DNA from: Phocoena phocoena
Taxonomy: Eukaryota > Chordata > Mammalia > Artiodactyla > Phocoenidae
DNA: 64,000 bases
Direction of reading: 5' to 3'
NCBI RefSeq assembly: GCF_963924675.1
Contig: NC_089221.1
Location: 91,947,835 to 92,011,834, forward strand
Position numbers and translations under genes: made by a program. This document shows, in pieces, positions 59,060-64,000 of this stretch; within the stretch, counting starts at the first letter, position 1, and the number at the start of each line of letters is the position of its first letter. The notes below the pieces were generated by a model. The model made no database searches, was not told the origin of the DNA, and saw nothing but the letters and a program-made list of their open reading frames with translations.

Positions 59060-59250
59060 TCGGGAGGCAGTGTGCTGGTAGCAGGGTGAATTAGGATGGC
59101 GACTCAAGGAGCGTGGACTCTAATCCCAGCACTGTCTGTGTCCTGCTGTGTGACCACTGAGCAGATTTCGTCTACATCCCTGTTTCCTTTCATGTAAACT
59201 AAGGAGGGTGAACTGTTGATCTTCAAGGCAGCATTTCCATCTCCGACACT
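59060..59250 (+). mobile_element. MIR SINE
   Basis: MIR order with gtggactctaatcccagcac, tgctgtgtgaccactgagca and a decayed aaactaaggagggtgaact part. Confidence 0.6.
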
Positions 59251-59332
59251 TGAGCAGTCATTGACTCTCCTGCGGAAAGGGCTCCTCCCTGTCTCTCGGT
59301 TGGACTCTTCTTCTTGATAAAATGACCTGATG

Positions 59333-59547
59333 GGGGCCTCCCTGGTGGTGCAGTGGTTGAGAGTCAGCCTGCCGATACAGGGGACACGGGTTCATGCCCC
59401 GGTCCGGGAAGATCCCACATGCTGCGGAGCGGCTGGGCCCGTGAGCCATGGCCACTGAGCCTGCACGTCTGGAGCCTGTGCTCCGCAACGGGAGAGGCCA
59501 TGGCGGTGAGAGGCCCGCGTACTGCAAAAAACAAACAAACAAACAAG
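59333..59547 (+). mobile_element. CHR-2 SINE with 13-bp TSD
   Basis: A full-length forward copy with an aaacaaacaaac tail. TSD aaatgacctgatg is perfect at 59320-59332 and 59548-59560. Confidence 0.96.
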
Positions 59548-59560
59548 AAATGACCTGATG

Positions 59561-61139
59561 TCCTGTGTCACTTAGGACACTTGGCGAGTCCTCACTGACC
59601 TCCTTCCACTCCTCTGTATGCCGTGCATCTGGAGACACTATGGGAAGCAAGACTGGCTTTATAGGGAGACAGTCTTTTCTGTCTGGGTTTCAGAATGCCA
59701 GGGAAGTTCTGTTCTTTCTATAGGTTTCTCTTATTTTTTTGCTAGTGATTCCTGAAATTCTACAATATTTCTTTTTTCTTTAACCAGTTTTGTTTTCCTT
59801 CTTAAAGACTGTGTTTTGGAGTGTGAAGAGGCTAGTAACATCACAGAGGATTGGTTTAGCAAATGGCAAAACCAAAGGATTATGGGTAGACAATGACACC
59901 AGAATAAGGCACAGTGGGTAAGAGGGCCTGAAGGTCATCTTCATCCATCTGATAAACGTGTCCAGACTGGCTCTGGTTGAGCAGGACTGAAAGGGAGAGG
60001 AAGCATGCCGCTCTGCATAGCTCTGCTTCCTGCCCTTGAAACCCAACAGAGGCAGGTGTGTTCTACATGCCCCTAACACAGAAGTGCAGAGACATCCAGA
60101 TCTACCTGAGCACATTGGTGGGGTGAACCAGAAGGAAGGGAGAAGATACACAGGAGAGGAAATGACTAATGGAACAGCAGCGGGGTGGAGGCTGGAAAGA
60201 ATGGGGTTGGAATGTAAGTAGAGGGTAAGGGCTTGCCAGATGTGAAAGGAAATCTCGTCATCACCGAAAGCTATGAAGGAAAAGAATGAGTTAGTATACA
60301 GCTTGGACGCTGGGGAGATGGGGCCGTGAGGAATTGTTTTTTTTTTTCTGACTTGTCCTCAGGCATGTAGGGAAGTCTTACTGTGCTCATCTCTCCCTTG
60401 ACTTCCTGATCTTTCTGTGTTTCATTTGATTCTAAGTGGATCTTTATGTTGTTGGGATTGGCATTTGAAGGAGAATAATTGTTGTAGAGTAAACAACAGG
60501 GATTCGGCTTTGCTCTCCATCGGCTCATCATTTCCTTTTTGAGCCAGCAGAGGAGAGAGTGGTGTTCAGTCAGGCATTTACACAAGAGAGGTTGCTGCAC
60601 GTGCGCCAAGCACCAGACAACGCTGCTCTGTCCTGCTCCTGGTGCAGAAAATTTTTTTAAAAATCAGAACCTCACTATTACCGTGGGATAGCATGGTGAC
60701 AGTACCTTTACTATGGTAAATGTATCAGACCAAGAAGACGTGACCTATGTCCCTTTAGTGTTTAGAAGACCACCAGGGTTTCCACACTAAGGAAATTGCA
60801 GAAGCAGCCAGATCATTTCTTACACTGTCCTCATGTATCAGCTTCGCTTAGGTATAAAATTTATGTTATATTTACTGAAGCAGTGAGGCAGTGGTAACAC
60901 ATGAGAAAACCTAGTACTGTGCTTGGTCTGATTTGCATCCTCCAGGGTGACTCTAATCTCCAACTGCCTGTTGAAAGCAAGAAGATGCAAGCCAGGGTTA
61001 GCACCCTCTGTTGGGTTCCTGGCTTCATTGTAAATAAAGTGAAGTGTCTCGTTGAGATGGGAAGAACCCAAAAAAGGGAAAGAAGTTGTGTCTTTCATCA
61101 AAGACTTTTCAAAGACAGCCTCTAACACAGAGCCCCAGC
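59561..61139. other. No gene seen
   Basis: About 1.6 kb unassigned. Frames at 59780-60151, 60271-60609 and 60838-61128 on the minus strand show no domain. Confidence 0.4.
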
Positions 61140-61396
61140 ATCTTAGAATGTTAAGGCTGGAAATGTCAGGTATCAGTGATGCCTAATCGTATTTTCCAGG
61201 TGAGAAAACAGGCTCGAAAGACCTGTCCTTGTCCAAGGTTACACAGTACCTGGTGGAGAAGAGCATAGTGACTAAGGGTGCAGATGAGGGCAACCTGACA
61301 GCCTGGGGCCCGTGGGTCTACCATGCATTAGCTTGTGACCTTGGACAAGTTCCTGAACCTCTCAGTGCCTCAGTTTCTACATTTAAAAAATGGGAC
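61140..61396 (+). mobile_element. MIR SINE sequence (one or two copies), left part
   Basis: Two MIR-like stretches: gtgagaaaacaggctcgaaa with ccaaggttacacagtacctg, then cttgtgaccttggacaagtt with tcagtgcctcagtttctaca. The second is cut by the following SINE. Confidence 0.65.
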
Positions 61397-61611
61397 TGGG
61401 CTTCCCTGGTGGTGCAGTGGTTGAGAGTCCGCCTGCCGATGCAGGGGACACGGGTTTGTGCCCCGGTCCAGGAAGATCCCACATGCCGCGGAGCGGCTGG
61501 GCCCCTGAGCCATGGCCGCTGAGCCTGCACGTCCAGAGCCTGTGCTCCGCAATGGGAGAGGCCACAACAGTCAGAGGCCCGCGTACAGCAAAAAAAAAAA
61601 AAAAAAAAAAA
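61397..61611 (+). mobile_element. CHR-2 SINE inserted in a MIR
   Basis: A full-length forward copy with an A run of about 23. gggact lies on both sides as the visible part of the TSD. The MIR text resumes after it. Confidence 0.94.
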
Positions 61612-61690
61612 AAGGGACTAATAGGACTCACTTTGCAGACCTGTTGTAGGGGCTGAGTTCATAACACAGGTCAAACCCGGAGCACAGTGC
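61612..61690 (+). mobile_element. MIR SINE, right part
   Basis: Continues the split MIR with ggactcactttgcagacctg and a gagcacagtgcagggcccgt end. Confidence 0.5.
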
Positions 61691-62299
61691 AGGGCCCGTG
61701 TTTCATGCTCAGCACCGGGGAGCTGGTATCACTGTTAAGTCTCTGGTTTCTGGAATCACGGTGCACAGAGCCTTCTGTTATCTCACCGCCTTTTAGATTT
61801 TGCTGTTTTACTTCTTACTCACAAATAATCAATGTAGATTATTCATATTCCCGTGTCTCCTTTTGTTTCATTGCTTACCAACGGCTTTCTTACTTTTTCT
61901 TCTAATATCCATGATCTTCTAATCACCTCGTCCAGTGTGTTTTCTCTTGTGTCCATTGACTTTGATTACCTGGGCATTTAGTGCTATCATGAAGCTCCCT
62001 CCTGCCTTTCGTCCTTCGCCTCCTCCTGAGGCTCTTCCTTGTCTGTTCCCTTCCCTGACTTCTCCTGCTTCTTCCTGCCCCCTGACAATGGCCTGCACCG
62101 CAGGCTGAGCTCTGGGACTCCTTGCATGACTCAGTCACCCTCAGGGTTTGGCTCTTCTGTATGACACCCAACAGTATGCTTCTTGGTGTCTTTCCAGAGC
62201 GTTGGTTCAGCATTTGACATCGCTCTCTCTGGTCGGGGAGACACCATCCTCTCGTATCTGTACCTGAGGATCTGGAGCCTAATTCGATTCTTCCATCTC
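61691..62299. other. No gene seen
   Basis: The minus-strand frame at 61923-62390 (155 codons) is rich in Arg, Ser and Gln from C/T-rich DNA and overlaps L2 sequence at one end. It is not supported as a gene. Confidence 0.4.
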
Positions 62300-62950
62300 C
62301 TTTCCTGCCCGCATCCAGTTGATGGCCAAATCCCATTGACCTTTCTTTGAGGAAGAAAGGTCCTTCCTTCCTCTGCTTACCAGTCCCCACCTTCTCATAC
62401 CTGAACTCCTCTCCCCAGGTTCCCTGACTCTAGTCTTTCTTCAGTCTATCTTGCACTGTATTTCCAGAGTTATTCTCCTAAAAGGCTGCCTTGTACACAT
62501 CACTTTTATTTTTACTAAAACTTCTGTCTGTACCAACAGACATCTTTACAGCCAGTCTGATGAATACAGTCCAAATTTCATAGCTTGGCACTGAAGGCTT
62601 TCTGTAGTTTTTCTCCTTCCTTCTCGTCTCTGTTCACATTGTTCTCTGTTGTCTTAAATGTATCATGAGTCATTCCAACATCTATGTGTGCTGGGGATGG
62701 GACTGTACCCCCATTTCCCTTCCCCACTTAGAGTGGTCTCCTCTGGCCCTCACCTGTTCTTTACTCTTTCTCCACCAAAGCCTTCCTCTGCTGGCCCTGC
62801 CCGTTGGCAAAGCTTCCCTCTTTGGATTCCTCTAGGATTTTTCACTGACCATATTATCAGCTGTGTTTTCATGTGTCCACCCAGTTGTAAACTGCTCCAG
62901 GGCAAGGGTCATGTCTTAAGACTCCATCTCCAATGTCCAGCATCTTCTTC
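62300..62950 (+). mobile_element. L2 LINE ORF2 end and 3' UTR
   Basis: L2 order from ccgcatccagttgatggcca through ggttccctgactctagtctt to the 3' tccagggcaagggtcatgtc region. Confidence 0.7.
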
Positions 62951-63009
62951 ATCAGACCATTTCAGAACAAAGGTAGAAAGAATGGGTTCCATAATGGACT
63001 GAACAATGA

Positions 63010-63130
63010 ACCAAGTGGAGAAAACTGGGTTAGGATCTTACTTCCGCCTCTACAAGCACAGAGAACCTGGCCATATCTCCTCATCTCTCTGGGCCTCCAT
63101 TTCTGCGTACTTAACTATGAAGGGAGCTGA
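63010..63130 (+). mobile_element. MIR SINE fragment
   Basis: MIR order: aactgggttaggatcttact, then tcctcatctctctgggcctc and catttctgcgtacttaacta. Confidence 0.6.
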
Positions 63131-64000
63131 AGCCATTTCTCAGGTCCTAAACCTAATGTTATATGAATGACTCCAGGGATTGGATTTGGAAACGATATCT
63201 GCACTGCAGTCTCCGCTTCCCTGTTATGATTAAGAAGGAGAGTAGAGTGGTTTACAGAAGCAGTGTGTAACTTAATAAAGACAGGATGGAGAGTTCACAA
63301 ATAAAGTGGAAGGATTTTTCCTTAAACACAATCACAGAAAGTGATGAGACAACTTTTCGAAAAAAAATAAAATAATAATGAAGAGCTCACAACTGGAAAC
63401 AAAAGACAGTATCTTCTAGGATTCATTTACTTGGCTGTCGGCCTCTGTCTGTGTCCTAAATAGGATTAGCCGCCACTTCTTTCCATTCCTCCGAATTCCT
63501 GGTTGAACTGGCAAGTAGCATGTACTTAGCAAAGTCATCACTTGGCCTTCCTGTTCTCCTAAAAATGAAGTCCCCCTCTTCTTCCCCACGCCACCCCTCA
63601 ATCTGGAAGACATAATCTAAGTTCCTTTCAGTTCCATGATATATCACTGCCCTTCTTTCTACTGGGATAAGCTTTCCCCCTTTATATTTCTCTTCCTCTA
63701 AATGAAGATGAGGCTACTTTTCACGAGAAACTGCTTTTGGAAGAATGAATTGACTTCCCACTTATCAATTTAAAAAAATACTTCAATGGGTAGGGATTTC
63801 ATTGTACTAAATCTCTGATTAGGGGCAGGCAAGCAGAAACATAACCGTCTCTGGAACTCTAAAACTTCTAGAATCTGAGTTGCTACACAGAGTCTCAAAA
63901 TTCTGGCTACATGCTTTTTCCCTGCCATTGTTTATCAATTCTCTTCTAGAAAACCATCTTCTATAACTGAATCCACATGTCTCTCTTTTCTACAGAAACT
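63131..64000. other. Intron sequence to window edge, nothing recognised
   Basis: AT-rich, with A runs near 63360. No exon or repeat can be named. Confidence 0.4.

Larger units (their letters stand above)
13465..64000 (+). other. MCC: MCC intron 1, partial (acceptor beyond window)
   Basis: The intron begins with gtaaga and runs to the window edge, at least 50.5 kb. I looked for the next coding exon (human LHSAALASLKGD) and did not see it. A very long first intron fits what is known of this gene in other mammals. Repeats and other structures within it are listed separately. Confidence 0.75.

Noticed and set aside
30751..61611. tRNA genes suggested by A- and B-box-like motifs
   Set aside because: The motifs belong to the tRNA-derived heads of CHR SINEs. 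No cloverleaf with an anticodon arm and acceptor stem is intact.
61923..62390. 155-codon minus-strand frame
   Set aside because: It arises from a C/T-rich stretch, is low in complexity and overlaps L2 sequence at its upstream end.
13465..64000. Second MCC exon
   Set aside because: I looked for the sequence encoding LHSAALASLKGD and for coiled-coil-coding frames after an acceptor. None was found; the intron probably extends past the window.
1..64000. CRISPR arrays, operons, phage or bacterial systems
   Set aside because: The DNA is vertebrate, with SINEs, LINEs, a CpG island and splice signals. No regularly spaced direct repeats of CRISPR type are present.

Overview
This is mammalian nuclear DNA, most likely from a cetacean (dolphin or whale). 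The diagnostic signal is a dense set of tRNA-derived CHR SINEs: three short CHR-1 copies, eleven CHR-2 copies of about 190-215 bp and four longer CHR relatives of about 320-345 bp. Many have clean target-site duplications (TSDs) and little divergence. There are also L1 copies of the cetartiodactyl type and a mariner MITE of the type known from cattle, and I recognised no ruminant BovB or Bov-tA. Family names are from memory of consensus sequences; no library search was run.

Only one protein-coding exon is supported: positions 13408-13464 on the + strand encode MNSGVAMKYGNDNSAELSE and end at a strong splice donor. This matches the N-terminus of the shorter isoform of MCC (mutated in colorectal cancers, a coiled-coil regulator of Wnt signalling and cell polarity). 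It sits at the downstream end of a CpG-rich, GC-box-containing promoter (about 12750-13465). Four upstream ATGs open very short uORFs in the probable leader.

Layout: 1-12750 is upstream DNA (intergenic, or an intron of the longer MCC isoform), full of LINE-1, L2 and SINE copies, including two nested L2 stacks. 12750-13465 is promoter plus exon 1. 13466-64000 is intron 1, open at the right edge; I found no second exon. The intron carries L1 and L2 fragments, MIRs, hAT-type elements, the mariner MITE, a probable processed-pseudogene fragment, microsatellites and long repeat-poor blocks (about 19.1-21.3 kb, 25.4-29.5 kb and 36.0-38.4 kb).

The least explained structure is a pair of about 138-bp inverted arms (45311-45448 and 46194-46330), roughly 87% identical by eye, with a 33-bp perfect core and a 745-bp spacer. 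A 20-bp perfect palindrome lies inside the spacer. A separate 17-bp perfect stem lies at 48825-48874. No bacterial-type system, CRISPR array or intact mobile-element gene is present. Nearly all open reading frames in the window are chance or repeat-derived.
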